A DNA stretch of 64,000 nt from Pseudomonadota bacterium (GCA_018241765.1 JAFEDD010000019.1:76761-140760); one strand, 5' to 3'. Shown: positions 54,720 through 63,856, counted from the stretch's first letter. The notes: a model not told the origin generated them from the sequence alone. Numbers and translations: made by a program.

Positions 54720-54732
54720 CAAGGACTGAACC

Positions 54733-55854
54733 ATGACCGAATCCATCGCCGAGCAGCGCGCGGCCCGCGTGCGTGCCACCGTGCGCCCCGAGGTGCAGGC
54801 CGTGCGCGGCTATCCCGTCACGCCGCCGTGGAGCGGCATCAAGATCGAACTGATGGAGGACAACCACCTCGATCGCGGCAACGACACCGCCGCCACTCTG
54901 GCGCTGCGCGACGCACTCGGTCGCGCGCTGGCCGATGCCGCCTTTCACCGCTACCCCGACCCGGCTGCCCCGGCGCTGAAGGCAAAGCTGCGCGAGCGGC
55001 TCGGCATCGCCGCGCACCACGGCATCCTGCTCGGCGCGGGCTCGGATGAAGTGATCACCATGGTGTCGCAGGCGATCATCGCCGGTGGCGGCACCGTGCT
55101 CTCGCTCGAACCCTCGTTCGCCGTGTTCCGCAACGCCGCGCTCGCCAGCGCCGGGCGCTACGTCGGCGTCGCGCTGCGGCCCGATTTCACGCTCGACCTG
55201 CCGGCCACGCTCGCCGCCATCGAACGCGAACAGCCCAAGCTCATCTGGGTCGTCTACCCGAACAACCCGACCGGCAACAGCTACGCCGACGCCGACATCG
55301 AAGCGATCGTGCGCGCCGCGCCCGGCCTCGTGGTCATCGACGAGGCGTATGAGCCCTTCGCCGGGCGCAGCTGGGCATCGCGGCTCGATGAATTCCCGAA
55401 CGTGCTCGTCATGCGCACGCTGTCGAAGATCGGCCTTGCCGGTGTGCGGCTGGGCTACCTGTTCGGGGCGGCGGCCTGGATCGACGAGATCGACAAGGTG
55501 CGCGGCCCGTTCAACGTCGGCGTGCTGCAGCAGGTCGCCGCCACCGTGCTGCTCGATCACTACGACGAACTGAAGCGCCACGCCGCCGCGATGATCGCCG
55601 AGCGCGAGCGCACGGCCGCCGCACTGCGCGCGCTGCCCGGCGTCACCGTATTCCCGTCGAATGCCAACTTCCTGCTCGTGCGCTTCCCCGATGCCGCGGC
55701 CGTGTTCGCGGCGCTGAAGGCGCACGGCATCCTCGTGCGCAACCTCTCGGCGCTGCATCCGCTGATGGCCAACACGCTGCGCATCTCGATCGGCACCGCC
55801 GCCGAGATGGACGCATTGACCGCGGCGCTGAAGCAGACGCTCGCCGCGCCGTGA
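54733..55854 (+). CDS. hisC: Histidinol-phosphate aminotransferase
   Basis: 373-aa PLP-dependent aminotransferase of the histidine pathway. [26 protein letters not shown] and [14 protein letters not shown] (PLP-binding Lys232) are conserved. It begins 13 bases after the palindromic element; hisD and hisC would ordinarily be closer. Confidence 0.95.
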   Translation: MTESIAEQRAARVRATVRPEVQAVRGYPVTPPWSGIKIELMEDNHLDRGNDTAATLALRDALGRALADAAFHRYPDPAAPALKAKLRERLGIAAHHGILLGAGSDEVITMVSQAIIAGGGTVLSLEPSFAVFRNAALASAGRYVGVALRPDFTLDLPATLAAIEREQPKLIWVVYPNNPTGNSYADADIEAIVRAAPGLVVIDEAYEPFAGRSWASRLDEFPNVLVMRTLSKIGLAGVRLGYLFGAAAWIDEIDKVRGPFNVGVLQQVAATVLLDHYDELKRHAAAMIAERERTAAALRALPGVTVFPSNANFLLVRFPDAAAVFAALKAHGILVRNLSALHPLMANTLRISIGTAAEMDALTAALKQTLAAP

Positions 55855-55870
55855 CGCCTACAATCGCCGC

Positions 55871-56473
55871 ATGAATCAGCCGACGACCCGCGCCGCCACC
55901 GTCGAGCGCAACACCAAGGAAACCCGCATCCGCGTCGCCATCGACCTCGACGGCAACGGCCAGGCCGAGCTCGACACCGGCGTGCCCTTTCTCGACCACA
56001 TGCTCGACCAGCTCGCGCGGCACGGCATGATGGATCTGCGCGTGAAGGCGCAGGGCGACCTGCACATCGACGCCCACCATACGGTCGAGGACATCGGCAT
56101 CACGCTCGGGCAGGCGTTCCGGCAGGCGCTGGGCGACAAGGCCGGCATCCTGCGCTATGGCCACGCCTACGTGCCGCTCGATGAAGCGCTCTCGCGCGTC
56201 GTCGTCGATCTCTCCGGTCGGCCGGGGCTCGAATTTCACGTGCCCTTCACCCGCGCGATGATCGGCAGCTTCGATGTCGACCTCGTGCACGAGTTCTTTC
56301 AAGGCTTCGTCAACCACGCGCTCGTCACGCTGCACATCGACGGCCTGCGCGGCAGCAACGCGCACCACCAGTGCGAAAGCGTGTTCAAGGCGTTCGCGCG
56401 GGCACTGCGCATGGCCGTGAGCGCGGACGTGCGCGCAGCTGGCGTCATCGTCTCGACCAAGGGCGTGCTCTGA
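55871..56473 (+). CDS. hisB: Imidazoleglycerol-phosphate dehydratase
   Basis: 200-aa monofunctional dehydratase. The paired manganese motifs [10 protein letters not shown] and [17 protein letters not shown] and the DFxDHM-type [13 protein letters not shown] are present. No phosphatase domain, as expected outside the enterics. Confidence 0.96.
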   Translation: MNQPTTRAATVERNTKETRIRVAIDLDGNGQAELDTGVPFLDHMLDQLARHGMMDLRVKAQGDLHIDAHHTVEDIGITLGQAFRQALGDKAGILRYGHAYVPLDEALSRVVVDLSGRPGLEFHVPFTRAMIGSFDVDLVHEFFQGFVNHALVTLHIDGLRGSNAHHQCESVFKAFARALRMAVSADVRAAGVIVSTKGVL

Positions 56474-56507
56474 TCGGCCCCCGTCTCACGCGAGCACGCA
56501 CGCCATC

Positions 56508-57170
56508 ATGTCCACCATCGCCATCGTCGATTACGGCATGGGCAACCTGCGCTCGGTCGCCAAGGCCTTCGCCCACGTCGCCCCCGACCAGCGCGTGCTG
56601 ATCACCTCGGATGCCTCCGAAATCGAATCCGCCGAGCGCGTCGTCCTGCCCGGGCAGGCTGCCATGCCCGAGAGCATGGCGGCGCTGGAAGCGTCCGGGT
56701 TGCGCGCGGTGCTCGACCGCGTGTCGCGCGATCGGCCGTTTTTTGGCGTGTGCCTGGGCTTGCAGATGCTCTTCGAATCGACCGAAGAGGGCGACGTCGC
56801 CGCGCTCGGCTATCTGCGCGGACGCAACGTGCGCTTTGCACGCGGCCTGACCGACGCCGAAGGCCGCGTGCTCAAGGTGCCGCACATGGGCTGGAACCCG
56901 ATCCGCATCGCGCCCGCGATGCGCGGCCATCCGTGCTGGGCTGGCGTACCCGACGAGAGCGCGTTCTACTTCGCGCACAGCTACTACGCGCAACCGGCCG
57001 ACGCCTCGGTCATCGCCGGCAGCGTCGACTATCCCGACCCGATCTGCGTCGCGGTCGCCCGAGACAACGTTTTTGCGGTACAGTTTCACCCCGAAAAGAG
57101 CGCGGACGCCGGTCTGCGCGTTCTCCGAAACTTCACCACCTGGAACGGCACGTTTCACGTATCGAACTAG
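56508..57170 (+). CDS. hisH: Imidazole glycerol phosphate synthase, glutaminase subunit
   Basis: 220-aa class I glutamine amidotransferase. The nucleophile is Cys82 in GVCLGLQML. The His-Glu pair is in AVQFHPEKS near residue 200. It supplies ammonia to HisF, whose gene is not found in this window. Confidence 0.95.
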   Translation: MSTIAIVDYGMGNLRSVAKAFAHVAPDQRVLITSDASEIESAERVVLPGQAAMPESMAALEASGLRAVLDRVSRDRPFFGVCLGLQMLFESTEEGDVAALGYLRGRNVRFARGLTDAEGRVLKVPHMGWNPIRIAPAMRGHPCWAGVPDESAFYFAHSYYAQPADASVIAGSVDYPDPICVAVARDNVFAVQFHPEKSADAGLRVLRNFTTWNGTFHVSN

Positions 57171-57200
57171 TCTCGCAGCGCCTCTCGGCCCAACTCCCGC

Positions 57201-57929
57201 ATGCTTGTCATCCCGGCCATTGATCTCAAAGACGGTCATTGCGTTCGCCTTCGTCAGGGCGACATGGACAACGTCACCGTGTTCTCCGAAGACCCGGCGC
57301 AGATGGCGCGCCACTGGGTCGATCAGGGCGCCACGCGGCTGCATCTGGTCGACCTGAACGGCGCCTTCGCCGGCAAGCCGGTCAATGAGGCCGCGATCAA
57401 GTCGATCCTTGCCGAAGTCGGCGAAGACATCGACGTGCAACTCGGCGGCGGCATTCGCGACCTCGACATCATCGAGCGCTACCTCGACGACGGCATCAAC
57501 TACGTCATCATCGGCACCGCCGCCGTGAAGAACCCCGGCTTCCTGCACGACGCCTGCAATGCCTTCCCCGGCGCGGTCATCGTCGGCCTCGACGCCAAGG
57601 ACGGCAAGGTCGCCACCGACGGCTGGAGCAAGCTCACCGGCCACGACGCGCTCGACCTCGGCCGACGCTTCGAGGACTACGGCATCGAAGGCATCATCTA
57701 CACCGACATCGGTCGCGACGGCATGGGCACCGGCATCAACATCGAAGCCACCGTGCGCCTCGCGCAGCCGCTGCGCGTGCCGGTCTACGCGTCCGGCGGC
57801 ATTCACGACGTCGAACACATCAAACTGCTCAAGCCCTACCAAGCCGACGGCATCGCGGGCGTCGTCTGCGGACGCGCGCTCTACGAGGGCACGCTCGACT
57901 TCAAGGCGGCGGTGGCGGCGCTGGCCTGA
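57201..57929 (+). CDS. hisA: ProFAR isomerase
   Basis: 242-aa HisA, isomerising ProFAR to PRFAR on an eightfold beta/alpha barrel. The catalytic Asp8 is in PAIDLKDG and the second in [18 protein letters not shown] and [12 protein letters not shown] are phosphate-binding. This is the complete copy. From base 57225 to about 57975 it is repeated at 61373-62122. Confidence 0.96.
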   Translation: MLVIPAIDLKDGHCVRLRQGDMDNVTVFSEDPAQMARHWVDQGATRLHLVDLNGAFAGKPVNEAAIKSILAEVGEDIDVQLGGGIRDLDIIERYLDDGINYVIIGTAAVKNPGFLHDACNAFPGAVIVGLDAKDGKVATDGWSKLTGHDALDLGRRFEDYGIEGIIYTDIGRDGMGTGINIEATVRLAQPLRVPVYASGGIHDVEHIKLLKPYQADGIAGVVCGRALYEGTLDFKAAVAALA

Positions 57930-57989
57930 GGGGTGAGCCGCAGCGCGCTGCGTGATGGCCGCTCGCGCTCATCGAGTTGTGTGTGTCAA

Positions 57990-58203
57990 GTTGTGCAAAT
58001 TGATGTTCTGGTAATCGGTCGTCCTGTTTGCGCTCGACTATGCCGTTGGTCTGCGGAGTTCGGCGTCGGGTCAGACGGTGCTCGATGCCTAGCGCGTGAC
58101 AAAACCGATCGAATTCATGCGCGCCGCTGGCCTCGCGCTCGCGTCGGGCAAAAAGCCGATCGGTGAACTCCTTGCCGTTGTCGGTCAGCACTTTGGTGAT
58201 CAT
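57990..58203 (-). pseudogene. IS481-type transposase remnant
   Basis: On the - strand the frame encodes KVLTDNGKEFTDRLF, HEFDRFCHALGIEHRLTR and RTPQTNGIVER, the middle of an rve-type DDE catalytic core of IS481-family transposases. The upstream part is missing. After VER the homology is lost, probably by a frameshift. The remnant starts about 25 bases after the end of the hisA-duplicated segment. Bases 58204-58336 show nothing recognisable. Confidence 0.75.
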
Positions 58204-58336
58204 GATGGGACAGGCCGTACGCGCGAGCCCGAACGTCGGACGCGAGGTAGTGTGTTTCCGTGGCGGACTTCACACCTCACGGGGTTGGCATTGTCTTCTG
58301 TCCACGAGCGACGGCGATCATGCGGATGCGGAATAG

Positions 58337-58714
58337 TTACGGCCGTGCAAACTCGAGAATCTCCTGTCCCATCAGGACGCAGGTATCCGAAATTGGGGCG
58401 TAGATGAAGCGCATGCGGTAGGTTGCCTTGTAAACATAGCCATCGACACCGAGCACGCTGAAACGCTGCTTCGTATCGGCCGGATTCCTGATGGACGGCA
58501 ACGCGCGAACCTCACGTGCGATCGCGCCGTTCGATGTTTCCGCGTGCAGCGCCAATAGCTTGGCGGCGCGCTCGCGTGCATCGCCTGCGCAGCGCGGTTC
58601 GCTCGTCGCAGCCACACCTTGTGTTACGGGTGAGGCGACCAACATGAACATGAGAAATACCGCCTGTGCAGGCGAGGGAAGTGCGCGAAAGGATGCCAGT
58701 GGAGTTGCATTCAT
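58337..58714 (-). CDS. Putative periplasmic immunity protein
   Basis: 125-aa exported protein of unknown family. A signal peptide covers about 1-36 (cleavage near VAA), and two cysteines remain in the mature part (Cys42 and Cys112), a possible disulfide. It overlaps the end of the GH19-like effector gene by ATGA, so the two are translated together. A secreted small protein coupled to a peptidoglycan hydrolase is the usual form of an immunity gene; this is inference, as no known immunity domain is recognised. Confidence 0.6.
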   Translation of the reverse strand: MNATPLASFRALPSPAQAVFLMFMLVASPVTQGVAATSEPRCAGDARERAAKLLALHAETSNGAIAREVRALPSIRNPADTKQRFSVLGVDGYVYKATYRMRFIYAPISDTCVLMGQEILEFARP

Positions 58715-59727
58715 TTGCGTTGCCTCGGTTTGCCCTTGGTTGTCGTGTTCGCCCGTTGTGAAACGACGATTCCAAGGAAATTTCTGCCAGCGGAGAATGC
58801 GCGGATGAAACCAGTCAGTCCGTGGCTGCCGCCGTTTACCAACCGCCGTGCCGTCCGAAGGTCATTTTCGCTCAGCGCGTGTCGAATCGCAGTCTCATGA
58901 TTTTTCAAAAATTGCGCCAATATTTTTGAGGCGATTATGGGGTCATTGGCAAGTTCTGGATCTTGTTCAAGCGTAGCCCCCACTTGCGCACCAATATTGA
59001 TGTAGTTGCTTCTTCCAGTAAGTTGCACGAAACCGCGACCTTTCCATTTCGCGCCTTCTCCGTGGCCGTCTTGACCCAAATCAGTACGGTGGTCATACAG
59101 ATCAAACGCGTGGTGCCCTTCGCTCTTTATTGAGGATGTGTTGTATTTGGAAATGCCCTCGCTAATCGGCCGAAAAGACGCGCTCTCTGCCCGGATAGTT
59201 GCGAGCGCCATCATCAACATATCGGTATCATTAAGCGATTTGCTAGTCAATGCGGTGAGAATATTCGGAAGATGTACGCGAATGTTACCTGGCGTTGTTA
59301 ATCTTGCTGATTCGATATGCGTGAAGGTTTTTCCGTTGACAACAGTGCGCGCTTTTTTTCGTATCAGTCGGGTTATGTCCGCGCCACCTGGTACCATCAC
59401 CGCAGCGAGTTGGTATGCCTCCGCCGAAAGGGAACTTGCGACGGAGTTTTTGGTCGCGGCTGTGTGCGCCAGGAAACGAAATAAAGTATCATCGTTTTCG
59501 AGTTTTGCGTTGGGATCGGCAACGCCAAAGAAATACTGCCTTTCAATCGCATGGAGTGCATTGGCTACAGCAGCATCCCAGCTGCCGGTTAGCGGGATTT
59601 GATTAACCCCTGGAATCAAACCAATTATCGCGAGCTCATTGAGCAGCGTTCGAACGGTAAGCATATCTTCGGGAAGATTGGGCTGTCCCGGTCCAACCGT
59701 AGATTTGAGTGTAGCCGTTGTGCACAT
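58711..59727 (-). CDS. GH19-like peptidoglycan hydrolase, putative type VI effector
   Basis: 338-aa protein without signal peptide. The N-terminal ~85 residues match a peptidoglycan-binding fold (VGPGQPNLPEDMLTVRTLLN at 11-30). Residues ~150-325 are a GH19/lysozyme-like domain: ALATIRAESASF with the likely catalytic Glu181, SEGISKYNTS with Glu190, FDLYDHRTDLG, and KWKGRGFVQLTGRSNYI at 228-244. Lack of a signal peptide together with a coupled secreted partner gene suggests an antibacterial effector delivered by type VI secretion. No T6SS structural gene is in the window, and a phage-type endolysin origin is possible. Base composition is lower in G+C than in the his genes. Confidence 0.75.
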   Translation of the reverse strand: MCTTATLKSTVGPGQPNLPEDMLTVRTLLNELAIIGLIPGVNQIPLTGSWDAAVANALHAIERQYFFGVADPNAKLENDDTLFRFLAHTAATKNSVASSLSAEAYQLAAVMVPGGADITRLIRKKARTVVNGKTFTHIESARLTTPGNIRVHLPNILTALTSKSLNDTDMLMMALATIRAESASFRPISEGISKYNTSSIKSEGHHAFDLYDHRTDLGQDGHGEGAKWKGRGFVQLTGRSNYINIGAQVGATLEQDPELANDPIIASKILAQFLKNHETAIRHALSENDLRTARRLVNGGSHGLTGFIRAFSAGRNFLGIVVSQRANTTTKGKPRQRK

Positions 59728-59929
59728 CGATTTGTTTGTTCCGAAAATAAGGCGAAGAAGTGGCCTCGCGCATCAACACAAAAAACCCGACCGTTAAGGG
59801 GAACTCGGAAGGTCGCGTGAGGGTGTGGCGTTATCCACAGAGCGCACGAAAACTCGTTGTGTCGAGCTCGTTTCGTGCGCCCTCGCGGGTAACGCGGGGC
59901 ACGCCAGTTCGGTTCATTCTATGCAGCCG

Positions 59930-60330
59930 CCGCCAGCATCCGTTGCGCCTGCTTGTGTCGTGAATCATCATAGGCTTGCTTTGGCGTCCCATCTTGTTCG
60001 TTGGACGAATGCGGTCGACGCTCGTTGTACCAGCCGATGTGCTCGGCCACGTCGATCACGGCGGTGAGGTAGGCGCAGCCGTGGCGCATCGGGATGTAGG
60101 TCGTGTCCAGTGCCCACAGCGTGTTGGCTTCGATTCGACTCAGATCAACGCCACCGAGCAGGTAGGGGAACGCTTGGTGCCGTGGGCCGCGCCCGCGCTG
60201 GCTGGTGCCGGGCTTGGGGCACTATGCCTCAATGTCCATGCGCCGCATGAGCGTGCGGACGTGCTTGCGTCCCAAGGGGTGTTGCGCGATCCACGGCGGG
60301 ATCGATGCGTCACGCAAGAGCAAGCGCAAG
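59930..60330 (-). pseudogene. IS3-family transposase remnant
   Basis: On the - strand the sequence reads GRKHVRTLMRRMDIEA, an in-frame stop, then PGTSQRG, FPYLLGG, NTLWALDTTYIPMRHG and YLTAVIDV. It then jumps to HIGWYNERRPHSSN and TPKQAYDD. These are parts of an IS3-family OrfB with the middle of the DDE domain deleted. The 5' side is cut by the REP at 60346. Bases 59728-59929, between the effector gene and this remnant, show no gene. Confidence 0.75.
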
Positions 60331-60345
60331 AGATCGCGAGCAAGT

Positions 60346-60664
60346 GTAGCCTCGATGCAACGAAGTGGAATCGAGGGCTCTGTGGCGCGCCATTGACCGT
60401 GTCGGCGATTCGCTCAGCGACCGCAGGCGCTTGGTCGCGCCAGAGAAGCCGGCGCCGTTTGGCGGCAGCGATTGGAAGAAGGGGATTGTTGCTGGGTTGG
60501 GCGGCGTGTGTCCCGCCGCTTGCGTTGCAACCTACGCCTTCCGGCAACGCTCCGAGCGCCGCTTCGGCTTTCGGGGTTCGCTATCTTGCTGACTCGGGCA
60601 TCTTCTCACGCACAAAATGCCTGACGTGCTCCCTCGATTCCACATCGTTGCATCGAGGCTACGT
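60346..60664. repeat. Inverted REP pair with conserved core, copy 3
   Basis: REPs at 60346-60376 (+) and 60634-60664 (-; one stem-loop change, ACATCG) flank about 257 bp. Its core matches the reverse complement of the cores at 7748-8010 and 9052-9314 over most of their length (GACCGTGTCGGCGATTCGCT is shared exactly). It has about 60 extra bases before the right REP. Confidence 0.82.
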
Positions 60665-60671
60665 TGGCTGC

Positions 60672-61041
60672 GCCGCCACCTTGGCCGATTCGCTGCTCGC
60701 CGCGATCTCCGCCCGGGTGGCGGGATCATGTTCGCCACGGGTAAGTTGGCTGTTCTCGTTGATTGGCGCGGCTTGTACGGCAACTTTCACGTCCGGACGC
60801 CGTTTGCGCGTCGCTTGCACGCTGGCGATGTCCATTGATGCGCATACAACACATTGATTGACATGCACAATTTCGTCTGCGAGGCCCGCGACGCACTTTC
60901 TTCATGATTTCAGGTCGACTTTGGCCGTATTTCGGGCTCTAAGCCCGTTATGGATGCGCCTCCCAGCATCGAGCTGTATCGCACGCACAGTCCATTCCGC
61001 GGACGAGCGGCCAGGGGCGCGTTGCAGCAACCGTTGCGACC
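60672..61041. repeat. Segment shared with island 1 (9315-9677)
   Basis: Diverged second copy of the 9315-9677 segment, again placed between a right-facing REP and a + REP, and again with a half GTCGACTTT palindrome (60911-60978) and a conserved 69-codon - strand frame (60659-60868). Confidence 0.65.
60911..60978. repeat. GTCGACTTT palindrome family, half copy E
   Basis: Core GTCGACTTT near 60913 and the right arm CTAAGCCCGTTATGGATGCG from about 60939; the left arm is missing, as in half copy D. Confidence 0.7.
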
Positions 61042-61367
61042 GTAGCCTCGATGCAACGAAGTGGAATCGAGGGCCGCCGCCGCCCGCCCACGACCGTGTC
61101 GACGACTTACGCAACGACCGCAAGCGATGGGTCATGGCGCAGAAGTCCGGGCCGCTTTGCGGCAACGATTAGCGAAGGCGGGATGGTTGCTGGGTTGGGT
61201 GTCGTGGAACGCGCCCCGCGCGCGTTGCAACGCCACGCCTTCAGGCTACGCGCCGAGCACCGCTTGGGCTTTCGGGGTTCGCTGTCCTGCCGACTGAGGC
61301 AACTTCTCTCTCGCGCACAAAATGCCTGACGTGCTCCCTCGATTCCACTTCGTTGCATCGAGGCTAC
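61042..61367. repeat. Inverted REP pair with conserved core, copy 4
   Basis: REPs at 61042-61072 (+) and 61337-61367 (-). The core is alignable with copy 3, including an identical CGCACAAAATGCCTGACGTG just before the right REP. The sequence derived from hisA begins within six bases of the right REP. Confidence 0.85.
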
Positions 61368-61372
61368 GCTGG

Positions 61373-62122
61373 CTCAGAGACGATCATTGCGTTCGCCTTC
61401 GTCAGGGCGACATGGACAACGTCACCGTGTTCTCCGAAGACCCGGCGCAGATGGCGCGCCACTGGGTCGATCAGGGCGCCACGCGGCTGCATCTGGTCGA
61501 CCTGAACGGCGCCTTCGCCGGCAAGCCGGTCAATGAGGCCGCGATCAAGTCGATTCTTGCCGAAGTCGGCGAAGACATCGACGTGCAACTCGGCGGCGGC
61601 ATTCGCGACCTCGACATCATCGAGCGCTACCTCGACGACGGCATCAACTACGTCATCATCGGCACTGCCGCCGTGAAGAACCCCGGCTTCCTGCACGACG
61701 CCTGCAATGCCTTCCCCGGCGCGGTCATCGTTGGCCTCGACGCCAAGGACGGCAAGGTCGCCACCGACGGCTGGAGCAAGCTCACCGGCCACGACGCGCT
61801 CGACCTCGGCCGACGCTTCGAGGATTACGGCATCGAAGGCATCATCTACACCGACATCGGCCGCGACGGCATGGGCACCGGCATCAACATCGAAGCCACC
61901 GTGCGCCTCGCGCAGCCGCTGCGCGTGCCGGTCTACGCGTCCGGCGGCATTCACGACGTCGAACACATCAAACTGCTCAAGCCCTACCAAGCCGACGGCA
62001 TCGCGGGCGTGGTCTGCGGACGCGCGCTCTATGAGGGCACGCTCGACTTCAAGGCGGCGGTGGCGGCGCTGGCCTGAGGGGTGAGCCGCAGCGCGGTGCG
62101 TGATGGCGCTCGCGCTCATCGG
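61373..62122 (+). pseudogene. Second, 5'-truncated hisA
   Basis: Repeats 57225-57975: hisA from codon 9 to the stop plus about 45 bases beyond. I count seven coding differences after the first few codons, all silent third-position changes. An in-frame ATG at 61322 inside the REP pair would give a 251-aa hybrid whose first 19 residues come from the repeat. That hybrid has Trp where the catalytic Asp8 should be, so it should be inactive as an isomerase. The frame is otherwise fully open. Confidence 0.9.
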
Positions 62123-62158
62123 GACTGACCCGGTAGTGACGGTGGCGAGAGGAAAAGC

Positions 62159-62267
62159 CTGACGCCCAAACTCAGGCGACCGCCTCCCGCAGTGTCGCGA
62201 AGCGAAACGGAGGCAAGAGGGCGGCAGGAGCCCGAAGGCGGTCGCGTGAAGGAACCGTTTGCGTCAG
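62159..62267. repeat. Large nested inverted repeat after tai4
   Basis: Outer arms CTGACGCCCAAAC (62159-62171) and GTTTGCGTCAG (62257-62267) and inner arms AGGCGACCGCCT (62174-62185) and AGGCGGTCGC (62236-62245) can fold into one long hairpin. No U run follows on either strand. It lies between the hisA copy and the 3' end of tai4. The rest of 62123-62290 shows nothing else. Confidence 0.6.
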
Positions 62268-62290
62268 ATGCCTCACGTAGCCTGCGTGAA

Positions 62291-62659
62291 CTACTTGGTG
62301 CGCGATAGTTTGCCCGCGAGCTCGTCCAACTCTTTGCTGTTGAACAGGTCGATACATTTCATGGTGTTCAGCCTTGAGCCTGAGACGCTTCCGTAATTCA
62401 GCTTCGCATACCGGATGGCTAGTTCATCGAGCTTTTCATAAGCCTCCATCGGCTGCTTGCCACGCTCCAGGTAAGCGGCAGCCGAGGCATTGGCATCGTC
62501 TTTGGACGTCTGATCCGAGTACGCCTCCGCGAGGCAGCGAGTCACCGCCCAATTCTTCAGCAAGGCCTTTTGCGAGTACTTGGGCGGCAGTTCACCCGCG
62601 ACCGACGTGGCGGACATGATGGCAAGAGTGACGGCGAGCTGGATATCTCGCGCAGTCAT
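62291..62659 (-). CDS. tai4: Type VI amidase immunity protein Tai4
   Basis: 122-aa periplasmic Tai4-family protein that neutralises the Tae4 amidase. The signal peptide spans about 1-22. The mature part shows the family pattern: KNWAVTRCLAEAYSD, SAAAYLERG and NTMKCIDLFNSKELDELAGKL, with Cys residues in RCLAE and KCIDL. The ATG overlaps the tae4 stop (ATGA), giving effector-immunity coupling. Confidence 0.88.
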   Translation of the reverse strand: MTARDIQLAVTLAIMSATSVAGELPPKYSQKALLKNWAVTRCLAEAYSDQTSKDDANASAAAYLERGKQPMEAYEKLDELAIRYAKLNYGSVSGSRLNTMKCIDLFNSKELDELAGKLSRTK

Positions 62660-63156
62660 GGCAACACCCAGATCGAAGCGGTGTCCGGAACGAATGTTCC
62701 ATTCTCTGGATCATTGAGCAAATGACACGTGTCAGAACATCCCGAACCGTCCCACAGCGTGACGTGCCCTTTGGCGTCTCGCCAACCGTGACCACGAACA
62801 ACCAAAATGCCTTGCAGATTCGCAAATGCCGCAGGGGAAGGGGATTTGGCCGTTTTATCTGGGTTCCCGAATGATTTTTCCCGCTGGTCCATCATGTCGC
62901 TGACCCTAAACAGATAGCGCTTTCCGTCCGCACCACTCACGGTTGGGTGTTGGTTTGTCTTGATGAGATGCCCAGTTGAATTGAGCACATAGCTCATACG
63001 TATTGGGCAGGCATTTGTGAACACTTTGGAATCGATGTTCTGTTGAACTTTCCCACCAATCTTCTGGCCGACCTGCGCAACCGGCACACGAACAGGCTGA
63101 AATGCGACCCAAGCATTGTGAAATTTTGGGCGTTCCGCCTTGGCTCTTTTCGACAT
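62656..63156 (-). CDS. tae4: Type VI amidase effector Tae4
   Basis: 166-aa NlpC/P60-like peptidoglycan amidase of the Tae4 family. These cut the D-Glu/mDAP bond of peptide stems in target cells after T6SS delivery. The catalytic Cys50 is in NACPIRMSYVLN, His131 in GHVTLWDG, and an Asp at 142 has the spacing of the family triad; Cys140 and Cys144 could form the known disulfide. RGHGW precedes the His. ATG 63156 is chosen for its AAGGA six bases upstream and its fit to the family N-terminus. There is no signal peptide, as expected for an effector. Confidence 0.9.
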   Translation of the reverse strand: MSKRAKAERPKFHNAWVAFQPVRVPVAQVGQKIGGKVQQNIDSKVFTNACPIRMSYVLNSTGHLIKTNQHPTVSGADGKRYLFRVSDMMDQREKSFGNPDKTAKSPSPAAFANLQGILVVRGHGWRDAKGHVTLWDGSGCSDTCHLLNDPENGTFVPDTASIWVLP

Positions 63157-63195
63157 AACCATCCTTTTCGATAATGGTGTGGAGGGTTTTCTGGC

Positions 63196-63255
63196 GCGTA
63201 ACGGTCCATATAGGCTGCCCGGCGTCGGCGGGTCGGCTCGAGCGCAGAGTTGGAC
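63196..63255 (-). other. Possible attC-like site between ydjM-type gene and tae4
   Basis: A 60-bp stretch bounded by GCGTAAC and GTTGGAC. The second fits the GTTRRRY core of integron attC sites and the first fits RYYYAAC with one mismatch. The inside has partial palindromy (GGTCC/GGACC, CCCG/CGGG). It follows the stop of the upstream gene by about 43 bases, where an attC would lie in a cassette. No integrase gene is seen. Confidence 0.25.
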
Positions 63256-63298
63256 CGAAGGCCAAAAGGGAGCGCCCTGACCTGGAGACGGGCGCGAA

Positions 63299-63856
63299 CT
63301 ACGCATGGCGATGTCCTGATGTCGTGGCGCGGTGATAAAGCAAGCGAGCGCCTAAAAGGGCGGCGCCGCAGAATAGGCAAGGCAACCACACCCAAAGCAA
63401 CTCTGAAAAAAGAACTTCTACACCCTTTGGTCCAAAGACGCGACGAAGACTCAACGGGGAGACTTCGATGACTTGCCATGGAAGGAAGAAGCGCTCGCCT
63501 GACGCGGGCCACCACAAGGCAACGCCGTGTCCTCCGTTGGTGAGCATGTCAAGTAAGCCGTGTGAAGCCGCGGAGATTGCGGTGAAGGCGAACGCCAAGC
63601 ACCGAGTGGTATGTAGACGTGACGCGATTAGCGATGCGATAAGCCCAAGAAGCAAGGCAAGAGCTAACGAGTGCGATGCACCGCGATGGCCGAAGGAGTC
63701 GGCGTAGGGGATGCCGAAGCGAAAAGCCAAAACGTCTAGGTCTGGCAGCACCGATGCCACCAACCCAGTTGCGAGTAGGCGAGGTGAAACCGCCTGCTTA
63801 CCTAGACCCAGGCGCAATGCCAGGGGAGCAGCTATATGGGAGAAGACGGTTGGCAT
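63299..63856 (-). CDS. YdjM/YbcI-type (DUF457) membrane-bound metal-dependent hydrolase
   Basis: 185-aa inner-membrane protein with four to five hydrophobic segments. Conserved His/Asp positions are FSHIAAP, LPDLDVLAFRF, GHRGASHSLA and HGLLDMLTNGGHG, the YdjM (DUF457) pattern. The family is described as LexA-regulated or metal-dependent hydrolase-like; the reaction is not known. It lies between a tae4 fragment upstream and tae4 downstream, all on the - strand. Confidence 0.85.
   Translation of the reverse strand: MPTVFSHIAAPLALRLGLGKQAVSPRLLATGLVASVLPDLDVLAFRFGIPYADSFGHRGASHSLALALLLGLIASLIASRLHTTRCLAFAFTAISAASHGLLDMLTNGGHGVALWWPASGERFFLPWQVIEVSPLSLRRVFGPKGVEVLFSELLWVWLPCLFCGAALLGARLLYHRATTSGHRHA

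Noticed and set aside
61322-62077. Functional second hisA starting inside the REP pair
   Set aside because: The hybrid frame is open, but it replaces PAIDLKDG and loses the catalytic Asp8, and no ribosome-binding site precedes the ATG.
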